Shown: positions 7,525 through 17,020, counted from the first letter of the stretch. The stretch is 64,000 bases of DNA from CBDDHT01 sp965227905 (GCA_965227905.1 OZ245780.1:930001-994000); one strand, 5' to 3'. Notes: generated by a model not told the origin, from the sequence alone. Numbers and translations are program-made.

Positions 7525-8325
7525 ATGAAGCGAGCGCGAATCATAGTCCTGGCGATTGCCTTTGCAGCCGCAGGTGGCGCAGCATTGATCGCCAAAGGCA
7601 TGATATCTGCGCCGCCTCCGACACAATTGGTCGAGAAGAAGATCGACACGATTCAGGTCCTTGTCGCCGCCAAAGATATCCGTCTCGGGGACTCCGTGAC
7701 GACAAGCCATATGCGCTGGCAGGACTGGCCCCGCACGGCCGCAACGCCAGGCTACATTACACGCTCTCGCCAGCCTAAGGCCCTGTCGGGATTGTCGGGC
7801 GCCATCGCCCGAGCTCCGTTCCTGACGGGGGAACCCATCAAGGATCAGAAGCTGATCAAAGCCAGCGAGGGCGGCGTTCTCGCCGCGATCCTTCCCACGG
7901 GCATGCGGGCAATCTCGACGCCGATCCGAGAGGAAACGGCGGCAGGCGGTTTCATTCTTCCAAATGACCGGGTCGACGTAATCGTCTCCCGACGCGTGCG
8001 AACGTCTCGCAAGGAAGAGCATGTCAGCGAGACGGTTCTGCGAAATGTCCGGGTCTTGGCCATCGGTCAGATCATCGAGCAAAAGGGCGATAAGAAAGTA
8101 GCCAACGGCAAGACGGCGACGCTTGAGCTTGGCATTCGGCAGGCCGAGGTTCTCGCGCTCGCGCGGTCGATGGGTGAGATTTCGCTGGCACTGAGGAGCC
8201 TGGCGGACGTCAACCCGGCTAACGGCGGTGGTCCCAAAGTGAATGACGACTTCGGAAGTCAGCGCGGCGGCGGCATCAAAATACTCAAATACAGCGTGCC
8301 GACGACGGCCTACGGCGTCAACTGA
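7525..8325 (+). CDS. cpaB: Flp pilus assembly protein CpaB (RcpC)
   Basis: The 266-residue protein has an N-terminal hydrophobic signal or anchor (residues 5-27), followed by a SAF domain typical of CpaB: VLVAAKDIRLGDSVTTSHM, then IPLNDRVDV-like FILPNDRVDVIVSRR. The C-terminal third (ATLELGIRQAEVLALARSMGEISLALRSL) is the conserved RcpC/CpaB region. The family is a periplasmic or outer-membrane partner of the CpaC secretin. It heads the cpaBCDEF-tadBC run, with spacings of a few dozen bases or overlaps, so these genes are probably one operon. Confidence 0.93.
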   Translation: MKRARIIVLAIAFAAAGGAALIAKGMISAPPPTQLVEKKIDTIQVLVAAKDIRLGDSVTTSHMRWQDWPRTAATPGYITRSRQPKALSGLSGAIARAPFLTGEPIKDQKLIKASEGGVLAAILPTGMRAISTPIREETAAGGFILPNDRVDVIVSRRVRTSRKEEHVSETVLRNVRVLAIGQIIEQKGDKKVANGKTATLELGIRQAEVLALARSMGEISLALRSLADVNPANGGGPKVNDDFGSQRGGGIKILKYSVPTTAYGVN

Positions 8326-8366
8326 CGGACAGAGCCGTGCGCGCGATTTCGAACAGAGGCGGGATT

Positions 8367-9803
8367 ATGCGAAAGCCATTTAAGAATGCTGGGACGACAT
8401 ACACAGCGATCCTGAGTGCGCTGGTCATCGTTGCGCTTACAACGCTAATAGGCGCAGAGGTTTGGGCGAAAAGCGGCAGCCAATCGGTTTTGCGATTGCC
8501 CGCAAACATCGCGCTTCCTGCGTCTCGGACAGTTACGATCGGATTGAACAAGTCCATGATCGTGGAACTGCCGCGCGATGTGCGCGACGTCCTGGTATCG
8601 GATCCCAAAAAGCTGGATGCCGTTGTCCATACCGGTAGGCGCGCCTATTTGATCGGTGTCGCCGTCGGTCAGGCAAATGTCTTCTTTTTTGCAAAGGACG
8701 GACAGCAAATTCTCACTTTGGAAGTGAGAATTGAGCGCGATCTCTCGGCTGTCTCCAAGATGCTCCATCGCTTGCTGCCGGGGTCGAATATCAAGCTTGA
8801 AGCGGTGAACGACAATGTCGTCCTCACAGGTTCTGTCCGCAATGCTTCGGATGCATCCCGTGCCGCCGACATCGCCGGTCGTCTCGTGGACGATGAGGAC
8901 AACAAGAAAATCGTGAACATGCTCAACGTCGAATCGAAAGAGCAGGTTCTCCTGAAAGTGACAGTCGCCGAATTGCAGCGCAATACGATCAAGCAGTTGG
9001 GTTTTGATCTCAACGTGCTGTTGAACGGCGGTAGCGTCTCCTTTGCGAAGCTGAGCACGCTCCGATTTCCATTCACCGACGGCGTCCAGCAGTCGGTTGC
9101 GCAAACCGCGTTGAGTTGGACCTCCGGTGCCAATCGTGCGCAGGCCGTCGTACAAGCGCTCGAGCAGAACAACCTTCTTCGCACACTTGCGGAGCCGACA
9201 CTGACGGCAATTTCCGGCGAGACGGCGAGTTTTCTGGCTGGAGGCGAGTTCCCCGTCCCGGTTTCCCAAGACGGCGATCGGATTTCCGTCGAGTTCAAAC
9301 CGTTTGGTATCGGTCTTTCCTTTACGCCGGTCGTCATGTCGGAAGGTCGGATCTCACTGGCCGTTTCGACAGAGGTGAGTGAACTGACGAATGAGGGCGC
9401 GGTAACACTGGCAGCCATCACGATACCGGCACTCAAAGTGCGCCGCGCCAATACGACTGTCGAGCTTCCGAGTGGCGGGTCTATAGCGATTGCCGGACTC
9501 ATTTCAGACGAAACGAAACAGGCTATGACCGGGTATCCCGGCTTGAAGAACCTGCCTGTTCTCGGGGCGCTTTTCCGTAGCCGCGACTTCGAGAAGTCTG
9601 AAACCGAGCTCGTCGTGCTGGTCACTCCTTATGTGGTCGATCCGGCAGCGCGGTCGAAACTTTCCCGGCCCGACGATGGTTTCGCAACAGCATCCGATGC
9701 CAAGGCAAACCTGATGGGACACATGAATCGTGTCTATGGACGAAAACCCGAAGATATGCCGAACGGAACCTATAAGGGCGAATACGGCTTCATTATCGAA
9801 TAG
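8367..9803 (+). CDS. cpaC: Secretin CpaC (RcpA), outer-membrane pilus channel
   Basis: From the ATG at 8367 the protein has 478 residues. A signal peptide covers residues 1-35. Next comes the pilus-formation N-domain (LPASRTVTIGLNKSMIVELP through VANVFFFAKDG-like residues), then a BON-like segment (about residues 115-175). The secretin domain follows, with the family motifs LRTLAEPTLTAISGETASFL, GGEFPVPV and VELPSGGSIAIAGLI, and ends FRSRDFEKSETELVVLVTPYVV. It forms the multimeric outer-membrane pore through which the Flp pilus is exported. GAGG about 8 bases before 8367 decides the start over an upstream GTG. It lies 41 bases after cpaB and 21 bases before cpaD. Confidence 0.95.
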   Translation: MRKPFKNAGTTYTAILSALVIVALTTLIGAEVWAKSGSQSVLRLPANIALPASRTVTIGLNKSMIVELPRDVRDVLVSDPKKLDAVVHTGRRAYLIGVAVGQANVFFFAKDGQQILTLEVRIERDLSAVSKMLHRLLPGSNIKLEAVNDNVVLTGSVRNASDASRAADIAGRLVDDEDNKKIVNMLNVESKEQVLLKVTVAELQRNTIKQLGFDLNVLLNGGSVSFAKLSTLRFPFTDGVQQSVAQTALSWTSGANRAQAVVQALEQNNLLRTLAEPTLTAISGETASFLAGGEFPVPVSQDGDRISVEFKPFGIGLSFTPVVMSEGRISLAVSTEVSELTNEGAVTLAAITIPALKVRRANTTVELPSGGSIAIAGLISDETKQAMTGYPGLKNLPVLGALFRSRDFEKSETELVVLVTPYVVDPAARSKLSRPDDGFATASDAKANLMGHMNRVYGRKPEDMPNGTYKGEYGFIIE

Positions 9804-9824
9804 CGAGTTTGTGAGGAGATCGAT

Positions 9825-10571
9825 ATGACACGCGTAACGGAAGGGCCACGATCTTCCCGCCGGAGACGAGGCCGGACGATCCGAAATTTGGTGCTCATGG
9901 GCACAGTCGCCGCGCTGGTCGCCGGATGCAACGCCCATGCGGGCAAGCAGGTCCGCGGCTGGGTGATCGCCGATCCGTCGGAACGCCACCCCATTCATGT
10001 CGACAAGCGCAAGGCATTGCTTGAAATCTCGGTTCCGCGCGGAGCCGACCGCATGACCCACCAGCAGCGCGCCGATACCTACGAATTTGTGTCCAACTAC
10101 AAATCGGGCGGTGAGGGACGACTTGTCATTCGCGCACCGAGCGGAAGCCCGAACGAAATCGCGGCGATGCGCGCCGTCGATGAAGTGCGCCGGATGGTAC
10201 GCAGTGTTGGAATCTCCAGCCGCGCCGTTCACTTTGAACCTTATACGGCGGATGGCGATCCGTTTGCCGCCGTGCGGATGTCATACGAGCGCATTGTTGC
10301 GATTGCACCTGAATGCGGTCATTGGCCGAAGAACCTCGGTCAGGACCCACGCAATCTGCCGCACGCGAACTTTGGCTGTGCCCAGCAGCGCAATCTCGCC
10401 CACATGGTTGCGGATCCACGCGATCTCCTCGGGCCACGCCAGTCGACTCCGCGGTCCAGCGAACGTCGCGACGTGGTCTGGGATAAGTACGTCAAAGGCG
10501 AAACCACGATCACCGAGCGCTCAGACGAAGAAAAGGCGAAGGTCAGTGAGGTTCAGGGAGGCGGAGAATGA
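9825..10571 (+). CDS. cpaD: CpaD family pilus lipoprotein
   Basis: The 248-residue protein has a basic N terminus (SSRRRRGRTIRN), a hydrophobic signal and the lipobox LVAGC, so it should be an outer-membrane lipoprotein. The domain matches CpaD: HPIHVDKRKALLEISVP, then CGHWPKNLG and NFGCAQQRNLAHMVADPRDLLGP, the last being a strongly conserved signature. CpaD helps place or stabilise the CpaC secretin. Its stop overlaps the cpaE start by 4 bases (ATGA), a sign of translational coupling. GAGGAG lies before the ATG. Confidence 0.93.
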   Translation: MTRVTEGPRSSRRRRGRTIRNLVLMGTVAALVAGCNAHAGKQVRGWVIADPSERHPIHVDKRKALLEISVPRGADRMTHQQRADTYEFVSNYKSGGEGRLVIRAPSGSPNEIAAMRAVDEVRRMVRSVGISSRAVHFEPYTADGDPFAAVRMSYERIVAIAPECGHWPKNLGQDPRNLPHANFGCAQQRNLAHMVADPRDLLGPRQSTPRSSERRDVVWDKYVKGETTITERSDEEKAKVSEVQGGGE

Positions 10572-11872
10572 CGGATCCGGCATACTCGCATAGTCCTGAG
10601 CACAGTCACTCTGGACAAGACAGCATCGTTGCCCCAGGTGCGGCGATCGACAACAGTGCACGGCCGATACCGCGCATCAATATCCAAGCCTTTTGCGATG
10701 ATCCGGCAACGGCGGAGAAGGTTCAGGAAGCAAGCCACGATCGGCGTTTAGCGAAGGCGCATGTCACCGTTCAGATGGGTGGTATGGCCGCGGCTTTGAG
10801 TTTCTACTCGAATGCACCCACGCCGAATCTCATCATCGTGGAGTCGCAACTGCGGTCAGATGCGTTGCTTGCGCAACTCGAACAACTTGCAGCGGTCTGC
10901 GATAGCGGTACCAAGGTTGTCGTTGTTGGCCATGTGAATGACGTGCTGCTCTATCGCGGCCTGATGCAGCAGGGTGTGAGCGAGTATCTCGTCGCGCCGC
11001 TGTCGATTTCTCAGGTTATGGAATGCCTTTCAAGCATCTACAACAACCCGGATTCCGATCCTGTAGGCTCCGTGTTCGCATTCGTCGGCGCTAAAGGCGG
11101 CTGTGGCTCAAGCACCATCTGTCACAATGTCGCCTGGTCTATTTCGCGCGGCGTGCAATCGGACGTGGTCATCGCCGACTTCGATCTGCCGTTCGGTACT
11201 GCAGGCCTGGATTTTAACCAGGACCCGGTTCAAGGACTTGCGGACGCACTGCGGTCGCCGGAGCGCCTCGACGAGGTTCTGCTCGATCGTCTGCTGTCAC
11301 GATGCTCCGATCATCTCTCTCTGTTTGCAGCACCCAGTACACTCGACCGGACTTACGATGTGACGACGGAAGCCTGTGAAACCGTCATCGAGGTGATCCG
11401 TAAATCTGTGCCGTTTGTGGCGGCCGATATTCCTCATATGTGGACCGCGTGGTCTGAACAGCTTGTCTATGAGGCTGATCAGATCATTATTACGGCTAGT
11501 CCGGATCTGGCCAATCTGAGGAATGCCAAAAACCTGACAGACAAGCTGAAGGCATTCCGGCCCAACGATAAGCCGCCATTTCTTGTCCTCAATCAGGTCG
11601 GTGTCCCGAAACGTCCAGAGATTGCACCGAAGGAATTCGCGCAAGCGTTGGATTCCGAGCTCCATGCCGTGATCGATTTCGATCCGCAAACCTTCGGGAC
11701 TGCCGCCAATAACGGCCAAATGCTCGAAGAAGTCTCGGATAAATCTCGTGCTGCAGAACAGCTTCGCGAACTGGCTTTTGCCCTTGCGGATCGAACTGAG
11801 CCGAAAGAAGGAACGACCTCCATTCTTGGACCCATTTTGAGCCGGTTTGGGCTCGGCAAGTCAGGGAGCTAG
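10568..11872 (+). CDS. cpaE: CpaE/TadZ, MinD-like pilus localisation ATPase
   Basis: The 434-residue protein has an N-terminal receiver-like domain (about residues 35-155) without an obvious phosphorylation site. It is followed by a ParA/MinD-type ATPase with a deviant Walker A AKGGCGSST around Lys176. The later motifs DFDLPFGTAGLDFNQDP and VLNQVGVPKRPEI belong to the TadZ/CpaE family. The protein directs the Tad machine to its place in the cell, often a pole. It is coupled to cpaD by a 4-base overlap, and cpaF begins 3 bases after its stop codon. Confidence 0.94.
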   Translation: MTDPAYSHSPEHSHSGQDSIVAPGAAIDNSARPIPRINIQAFCDDPATAEKVQEASHDRRLAKAHVTVQMGGMAAALSFYSNAPTPNLIIVESQLRSDALLAQLEQLAAVCDSGTKVVVVGHVNDVLLYRGLMQQGVSEYLVAPLSISQVMECLSSIYNNPDSDPVGSVFAFVGAKGGCGSSTICHNVAWSISRGVQSDVVIADFDLPFGTAGLDFNQDPVQGLADALRSPERLDEVLLDRLLSRCSDHLSLFAAPSTLDRTYDVTTEACETVIEVIRKSVPFVAADIPHMWTAWSEQLVYEADQIIITASPDLANLRNAKNLTDKLKAFRPNDKPPFLVLNQVGVPKRPEIAPKEFAQALDSELHAVIDFDPQTFGTAANNGQMLEEVSDKSRAAEQLRELAFALADRTEPKEGTTSILGPILSRFGLGKSGS

Positions 11873-11875
11873 GCA

Positions 11876-13573
11876 ATGTTTGGCAAGCGTGGCGGCGCGG
11901 TCCCTCCAAGGCCCCCGGTCGCGAATACCGGAGCGCCGACGGCGGCGCCCTCCGGAGTGCCGCAAGCGCCTCCGCCGCCACCGCCAGCACAGCAGGCTGC
12001 AGCAGCGCCTGTGCCCCAACAAGCTGCGCAGGCACCGGCGCAGGCGGCGCCCAATCCTGCAGCCCACAATCCTGCAGCGCCTAGTCCTGCAGCACCTAGT
12101 CCTGCAGCTCCCAATCCTGCGGTCCCGAATGCCGCGCCAGCGGCACCTCCGCCCCCGCCGCCTCCTCCAGCCGCTGCTGCCCCCCCGCGCCCTGCGAAGA
12201 AGGCAGCGCCTCCGCCTGTTGAGGCTGCGCCCAAGACCGTGATGCCGGAACGGGAGCGGTCGGAAGAATATTACGATGTAAAGACGACGGTCTTTAATGC
12301 GCTGATCGATACGATCGATCTCACGCAGCTTGCCCGTCTCGATCAGGAATCAGCTCGCGAAGAGATTCGCGATATCGTCTCTGAGATCGTTTCGATCAAG
12401 AGCGTCGTCATGAGTATCGCCGAGCAGGAAGAGTTGCTCGAAGATATCTGCAACGACGTACTCGGCTATGGCCCGCTTGAACCCTTGCTTGTCCGCGACG
12501 ATATCGCGGACATCATGGTCAATGGTGCGGGGATGACCTATATCGAGGTGAACGGTAAGGTCGAGCCGACCGGAATCCGGTTTGCCGATAATGCGCAATT
12601 GATGAATATCTGTCAGCGCATCGTTAGCCAGGTCGGCCGCCGCGTCGATGAATCCAGCCCCATCTGTGACGCGCGCTTGCCGGACGGCAGTCGTGTCAAC
12701 GTCATCGCTCCGCCGCTGGCCCTTGATGGGCCGACCCTCACCATTCGTAAGTTTAAGAAAGACCGTTTCACGCTTGATCAGCTTGTGGACTTCGGCTCGA
12801 TCTCACCCGAAGGGCGTGAGTTGCTCAGTATCGTTGGACGCGTCCGCTGCAATACAGTGATATCCGGTGGTACCGGTTCAGGAAAGACAACGCTTCTGAA
12901 TTGCCTCACGGCATTTATCGACGAGGAAGAGCGCGTCGTTACGTGCGAGGACTCGGCGGAGCTACAGCTTCAACAGCCTCATGTGGTCCGCCTTGAGACC
13001 CGGCCTCCGAACCTTGAAGGTGAGGGGGAGATCACGATGCGGGATCTTGTCAAGAACTGCCTGCGTATGCGCCCTGACCGTATCGTCGTCGGCGAGGTTC
13101 GCGGACCTGAAGCCTTCGATCTGCTGCAGGCCATGAACACGGGTCACGATGGATCCATGGGAACGCTTCACTCGAACAGCCCGCGAGAGTGCCTCAGTCG
13201 TATTGAGAGCATGATCCTGATGGGTGGCTACAATCTGCCATCCAAGACAATCCGCGAGATGATCGTCGCATCCATCGATGTCATCGTCCAGGCATCGCGA
13301 ATGCGCGACGGCAGCAGGAAAATCACGCATATCACAGAGGTTCTGGGCCTAGAAGGCGATGTCATCACGCTGCAGGATCTATTCGTCCACGAAATCCAAG
13401 GGGAAGACGCCAATGGTCGGCTGATCGGCCGCCACCGGTCGACCGGGATCGCCCGGCCGCGATTCTGGGATCGAGCGAAATACTTCAATGAAGAAGGGCG
13501 ACTGGCGGAAGCGCTTGCCGCTGCTGAAGTGTCCGATAACCAAGGCCAGCCTCTCGGTGAGTCCCATGCTTGA
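11876..13573 (+). CDS. cpaF: CpaF (TadA) pilus secretion ATPase
   Basis: The 565-residue traffic ATPase of the type II/IV secretion family powers Flp pilus assembly. Residues 10-125 are an unusual low-complexity Pro/Ala-rich extension with polyproline runs and five NPAA/SPAA-type units. The N-terminal helical domain follows, then the ATPase core with Walker A GGTGSGKTT (331-339, Lys337), the Asp-box CEDSAELQL and the Walker B region RIVVGEVRGPEAFDLL. A HDGSMGTLHSNSP His-box is also present. The start immediately after cpaE (gap 3 bases) suggests coupling. The last codons overlap tadB by 8 bases. Confidence 0.95.
   Translation: MFGKRGGAVPPRPPVANTGAPTAAPSGVPQAPPPPPPAQQAAAAPVPQQAAQAPAQAAPNPAAHNPAAPSPAAPSPAAPNPAVPNAAPAAPPPPPPPPAAAAPPRPAKKAAPPPVEAAPKTVMPERERSEEYYDVKTTVFNALIDTIDLTQLARLDQESAREEIRDIVSEIVSIKSVVMSIAEQEELLEDICNDVLGYGPLEPLLVRDDIADIMVNGAGMTYIEVNGKVEPTGIRFADNAQLMNICQRIVSQVGRRVDESSPICDARLPDGSRVNVIAPPLALDGPTLTIRKFKKDRFTLDQLVDFGSISPEGRELLSIVGRVRCNTVISGGTGSGKTTLLNCLTAFIDEEERVVTCEDSAELQLQQPHVVRLETRPPNLEGEGEITMRDLVKNCLRMRPDRIVVGEVRGPEAFDLLQAMNTGHDGSMGTLHSNSPRECLSRIESMILMGGYNLPSKTIREMIVASIDVIVQASRMRDGSRKITHITEVLGLEGDVITLQDLFVHEIQGEDANGRLIGRHRSTGIARPRFWDRAKYFNEEGRLAEALAAAEVSDNQGQPLGESHA
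12053..12127 (+). repeat. Five 15-bp tandem repeats encoding the Pro/Ala region of CpaF
   Basis: Five consecutive 15-base units related to AATCCTGCAGCCCAC encode (N/S)PAA(H/P)-type pentapeptides within the CpaF N-terminal extension. The units differ at a few positions. Copy number could change by slippage without breaking the reading frame, since 15 is a multiple of three. Confidence 0.85.
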
Positions 13574-14555
13574 TCCAGCAGTCCTTCAGATTGCGATTGT
13601 CTTCCTTGCAGCGCTTGCGGTTGGCGGCGTTGTTTATGTTTTGATCATGCCCTTTCTGTCCGGTGAGCGTAAAGCAGACAAGCGCGTCGCCAGTGTATCA
13701 ACTTCGCGGGCCGCTCAGCGAACGGGGGCAGGTAAGGAACAGGGCAGCACCCGTCGGCAAGAAGTCCAGAAGACAATCAAGGATCTCGAGGAAAAACAGA
13801 AATCCAAGAAAAAAGTCACGCTGAACGCGCGCCTCGCGCGAGCAGGACTGAGCGTCACACCGCGCAGCTTCTATCTGTTATGCGCCGGAGCGGGTCTTGC
13901 CGTTGGCGTCCTCCTTTTTGTGACGGGTACAACGCCTGTCGTTTCGGCGCTTGCAGCTCTTGTGTGTGCCCTTGGCGTTCCCCGTTGGCTCCTCAACCAT
14001 ATGGGCAAGCGCCGGCAGAAGAAATTCGTTGCGGAGTTTGCCAATGCCATCGACGTGATCGTTCGTGGTGTCAAATCGGGGCTCCCGCTCAACGACTGTC
14101 TTCAGATTATTGCCAGAGAGACAGCTGAACCTGTTCGGTCCGAATTCCAAGCCGTTGTTGAGCAGCAAAGTGTCGGCATCCCGCTATCGAAAGCCTTTGA
14201 GCGGATGTACGAGAATATGCCGATCCAAGAGGTCAACTTCTTTGGAATCGTGATCGCGATCCAACAGCAAACCGGCGGCAATCTGGCTGAAGCGCTCGGC
14301 AATCTCTCGGCAGTTCTGCGAGACCGCGCAAAGCTATATGGCAAGGTCCAGGCTTTCAGTGCCGAAGCGAAGGCATCGGCAGGAATCATCGGATCGCTCC
14401 CGCCAGCAGTCATGCTCCTCGTTTATCTCTCGACCCCTGAATACATCGCGCTGCTCTGGACAGAGGAGATGGGAAATCTGCTCCTTATGGTGAGTGGATT
14501 TTGGATGCTGTGCGGTGTGCTCGTCATGCGCAAAATGATCAATTTCGATTTTTGA
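13566..14555 (+). CDS. tadB: TadB inner-membrane pilus platform protein
   Basis: The 329-residue membrane protein has a type II secretion F domain (PF00482-type). An N-terminal helix is followed by a basic region rich in Lys and Gln, then the GspF core (FANAIDVIVRGVKSGLPLNDCLQIIA, QQTGGNLAEALGNLSAVLRDR) and two C-terminal helices. Together with TadC it forms the inner-membrane platform on which CpaF acts. The ATG at 13566 gives an 8-base overlap with cpaF; the longer frame upstream lies inside cpaF and is not expected to be used. Confidence 0.93.
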   Translation: MLDPAVLQIAIVFLAALAVGGVVYVLIMPFLSGERKADKRVASVSTSRAAQRTGAGKEQGSTRRQEVQKTIKDLEEKQKSKKKVTLNARLARAGLSVTPRSFYLLCAGAGLAVGVLLFVTGTTPVVSALAALVCALGVPRWLLNHMGKRRQKKFVAEFANAIDVIVRGVKSGLPLNDCLQIIARETAEPVRSEFQAVVEQQSVGIPLSKAFERMYENMPIQEVNFFGIVIAIQQQTGGNLAEALGNLSAVLRDRAKLYGKVQAFSAEAKASAGIIGSLPPAVMLLVYLSTPEYIALLWTEEMGNLLLMVSGFWMLCGVLVMRKMINFDF

Positions 14556-14564
14556 GGCTGAACC

Positions 14565-15539
14565 ATGGTTGATTTCGTCCAGCAGCTTCTCCAGCCACAA
14601 TTTGCAATCGTGGTGCTGACGGCAATCGCCGCATTCGCAATGGTCGTGACGTTTACGCTACCCTATCTTTCCGGCAATCGCCTCGACGCACGGATGAAAT
14701 ATGTGTCGAGCGAACGCGACAAGATGCGCGCCGAACGTCTTGCCGAACTATCCGCCAAAGACGGTCAGGGGAGCCTGCGCTCGACACCGAAAGGTTTCAT
14801 GAAGCAGGTCGTCGAGCAGTTCAATCTTCAAAAGCTGCTCGAGACGGACGAAACACGTCAGAAACTCAAAATGGCCGGGTTCCGCGGCCAGGCACCGGTT
14901 GTCGCTTTTCTGTTTTTCCGCATGGCACTGCCGTTTGTCGGATTCGGCTTGGCGATATTCTATCTCTTTCTGGTTCGCGACTTCGAACTCCCCCCGCTCA
15001 TGCGTATTGGCCTCGCCTTCGGTGCGGCCTATTTCGGCTTCTATCTTCCCAACCTGTTCATTGCGAACTTGATTCAGCGGCGTCAGAAATCGATCAAGGA
15101 TGCGTTTCCTGATGCGTTGGATCTGCTGCTGATCTGCGTGCAGTCCGGCATGTCGGTGGAGGCAGGTTTCAGCAAGGTCGCCAAGGAAATCGCTGTCCAG
15201 TCGATCGAGCTGGCGGAAGAATTCAGTCTTACAACCGCGGAACTATCCTATCTTGCCGAGCGTCGGCAGGCCTATGAGAATCTTGGCATCCGAACCGGAT
15301 TGCAAGGCGTAAAAGCGGTTGGCACGGCGCTCATACAGGCCGAACGATACGGAACGCCCCTTGGCCAGGCCTTGCGCGTCATGGCACAGGAAAACCGCGA
15401 TCAGCGCATGGCTGAAGCGGAGAAGAAAGCAGCCGCTCTGCCGCCAAAACTGACGGTCCCGATGATTGTCTTCTTTCTCCCCGTCCTTTTCGTCGTCATT
15501 CTCGGCCCGGCTGTGATCAAAGCCATGGCCGTGCAATAG
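14565..15539 (+). CDS. tadC: TadC inner-membrane pilus platform protein
   Basis: The 324-residue paralogue of TadB has one N-terminal helix, a charged linker and a GspF domain (FPDALDLLLICVQSGMSVEAGFSKVA, RYGTPLGQALRVMAQENR), then hydrophobic C-terminal segments with PPKLTVPMIVFFLPVLFVVI. It pairs with TadB in the pilus platform. It begins 9 bases after tadB and is the last gene of the plus-strand pilus operon. A 428-base gap with no convincing gene follows. Confidence 0.93.
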   Translation: MVDFVQQLLQPQFAIVVLTAIAAFAMVVTFTLPYLSGNRLDARMKYVSSERDKMRAERLAELSAKDGQGSLRSTPKGFMKQVVEQFNLQKLLETDETRQKLKMAGFRGQAPVVAFLFFRMALPFVGFGLAIFYLFLVRDFELPPLMRIGLAFGAAYFGFYLPNLFIANLIQRRQKSIKDAFPDALDLLLICVQSGMSVEAGFSKVAKEIAVQSIELAEEFSLTTAELSYLAERRQAYENLGIRTGLQGVKAVGTALIQAERYGTPLGQALRVMAQENRDQRMAEAEKKAAALPPKLTVPMIVFFLPVLFVVILGPAVIKAMAVQ

Positions 15540-15967
15540 GGCGTCTTGGCCCCAGGCACGCGACCTGTTCTACCCATCGACTTTGTTGTGAAGCTTGCCG
15601 GATGCGGCAGCATGGCACTGTGCTGTGCGCCAGACCGAGCGAATTGAACAGGCTCCATCGGATATCTCCATCGAGCGCAAAGAGCTTGAGCAGACGGTCT
15701 CCGGCATGAACGGCAGCAGATGGGGGCAATGAAACGCGGAAGGCGCATTCGACTTCAATCAAGTCAACACGCAAGTGCGTATTGGTCTTTGGGCTTGCGC
15801 ATCCCTTTCGTGTCAACGGGAGCACGAGCCTGTTTGTCGTTGCGAAGGCGGTCGCATTTGAACGTCTATGGCAGACATGTCGGCTTAGCGTCGATCATCC
15901 GAAAAAAAACCTTCTTCCGGGAGGAAGAAGGTCCTTTTGAAGTCGAGAATTTGGATCGGAGGGTTCT
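15540..15967. other. Intergenic stretch between convergent tadC and tadD-like genes
   Basis: No gene is supported in these 428 bases. The longest open frame on the minus strand lacks recognisable domains and a ribosome binding site. The only clear structure is the terminator hairpin at 15902-15932. Confidence 0.5.
15902..15932 (-). terminator. Rho-independent terminator of the tadD-like gene
   Basis: Perfect 10-base arms (15909-15918 and 15923-15932) with a 4-base loop are followed, on the minus strand, by a run of seven to eight T. It lies 36 bases past the stop codon of the TPR gene. The other strand has only CCTTTT after the stem, so bidirectional use is possible but weaker. Confidence 0.9.
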
Positions 15968-17020
15968 TTAGAGCCGGAAGGGAAGCTTCTTCTTTTGAGC
16001 TTTCGACTTGCTGGCAGTCGGTTTTCGGCGCGGTTTCGATACAGGCTCGATCACCTCGGTGATCACACCATTGCCGGCGTTTGGCGGCGTCAGTGATTTA
16101 GGTGCGCCATGTGGCGTCTTGCCTGCCAGAGCTTTCCCTTCTTTCGCCGTAGCGAGATGAACGTTCGATGGGGCGCCCTTCGGTGCCGTCACGACTGGAG
16201 CCCGTTTCTGTGCCGCCATCTTGATTTCGTCGCGAACCATATTGCGAAGAAATTCCGTGTTCTTCCCGGCTTCGTCGCCTGAGAGGTCAACGGCTGCAAC
16301 TTGTTTTGCTTCGCCGAATTTTCCCTGGAGACCAAGAACGAGTGCCAGGTTCTGACGAACACGGGGGTCGTCATATCCGGACGCCATGGCCTGGCGCAGA
16401 ATTGGCTCCGCACGGTCGGCTTTCCCATCCATGGCATAGGCGAGGGCAAGATTGTTCAGGATCGCGGGGGCATTGGGCTTCTTCTCAAGCGCCGCTTCGA
16501 ACAATCGCTGCGCTTGCGCGTATTCGCCTTTCTTCGCATGCACGGCGCCGCGTGCCGATAGCGTGCGCCAGTCGCCTGCCATTTTGGTCTGCACGGCGCG
16601 ATCGAGAAGTTTTTCCGCAACGTCGGTCCTGTTGAGATCTGCAGCAAGGCGTCCGAAAGCAGACGTTATCTGCGGATCATTGGGGTGATGCTTGTGAGCG
16701 ACTTCCAGGATATCGAAGGCTTCTTTCTTCTTGCCCATCGCCCTCAGATTCATTGCGTAGCTCCAGGCGGCTTCCGGATCCTTTTGGTTCTTCCGGAACC
16801 GGCCGGCCCAATAGCTTGTCGCTGCCTCAAGCTGATTGCTCTGGACGGCGGCTTTGCGGGTCGGAGCCTGGGAAGGTGCTGGTTTGCTCAGAGATTGCAC
16901 GGCGCGATCGCGGCCGGATGGTGAGCAGCCAGCCGATAGAGTGGCCACTGCCGTACTCGTGAGAAGTATGATTGTGAAGCTGCGCGTGTACGCGGCCCCG
17001 GAGAGAGGCACATGCTGCAT
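15968..17020 (-). CDS. tadD: TadD-like TPR lipoprotein
   Basis: The 350-residue protein begins with a signal peptide ending in the lipobox LSAGC. Residues 70-250 contain about five tetratricopeptide units, for example SYAMNLRAMGKKKEAFDILEVAH, YAQAQRLFEAALEKKPNAPAI and LALAYAMDGKADRAEPILRQAM. The C-terminal 100 residues are Lys/Pro/Ala-rich and probably disordered. TadD proteins are TPR lipoproteins needed for assembly or localisation of the Tad secretin, and the position next to tadC supports that role. The gene is convergent with the operon and ends at its own terminator. The TPR class alone would not be diagnostic. Confidence 0.85.
   Translation of the reverse strand: MQHVPLSGAAYTRSFTIILLTSTAVATLSAGCSPSGRDRAVQSLSKPAPSQAPTRKAAVQSNQLEAATSYWAGRFRKNQKDPEAAWSYAMNLRAMGKKKEAFDILEVAHKHHPNDPQITSAFGRLAADLNRTDVAEKLLDRAVQTKMAGDWRTLSARGAVHAKKGEYAQAQRLFEAALEKKPNAPAILNNLALAYAMDGKADRAEPILRQAMASGYDDPRVRQNLALVLGLQGKFGEAKQVAAVDLSGDEAGKNTEFLRNMVRDEIKMAAQKRAPVVTAPKGAPSNVHLATAKEGKALAGKTPHGAPKSLTPPNAGNGVITEVIEPVSKPRRKPTASKSKAQKKKLPFRL

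Noticed and set aside
8445..9269. A 274-residue minus-strand frame within cpaC.
   Set aside because: Antisense shadow of a clear secretin.
11869..12234. A Gly/Ala-rich 121-residue minus-strand frame.
   Set aside because: It is the reverse reading of the Pro/Ala-coding repeats of cpaF.
15517..15825. A 102-residue minus-strand frame between tadC and the TPR gene.
   Set aside because: Overlaps the end of tadC, starts on a weak codon, and has no recognisable features.
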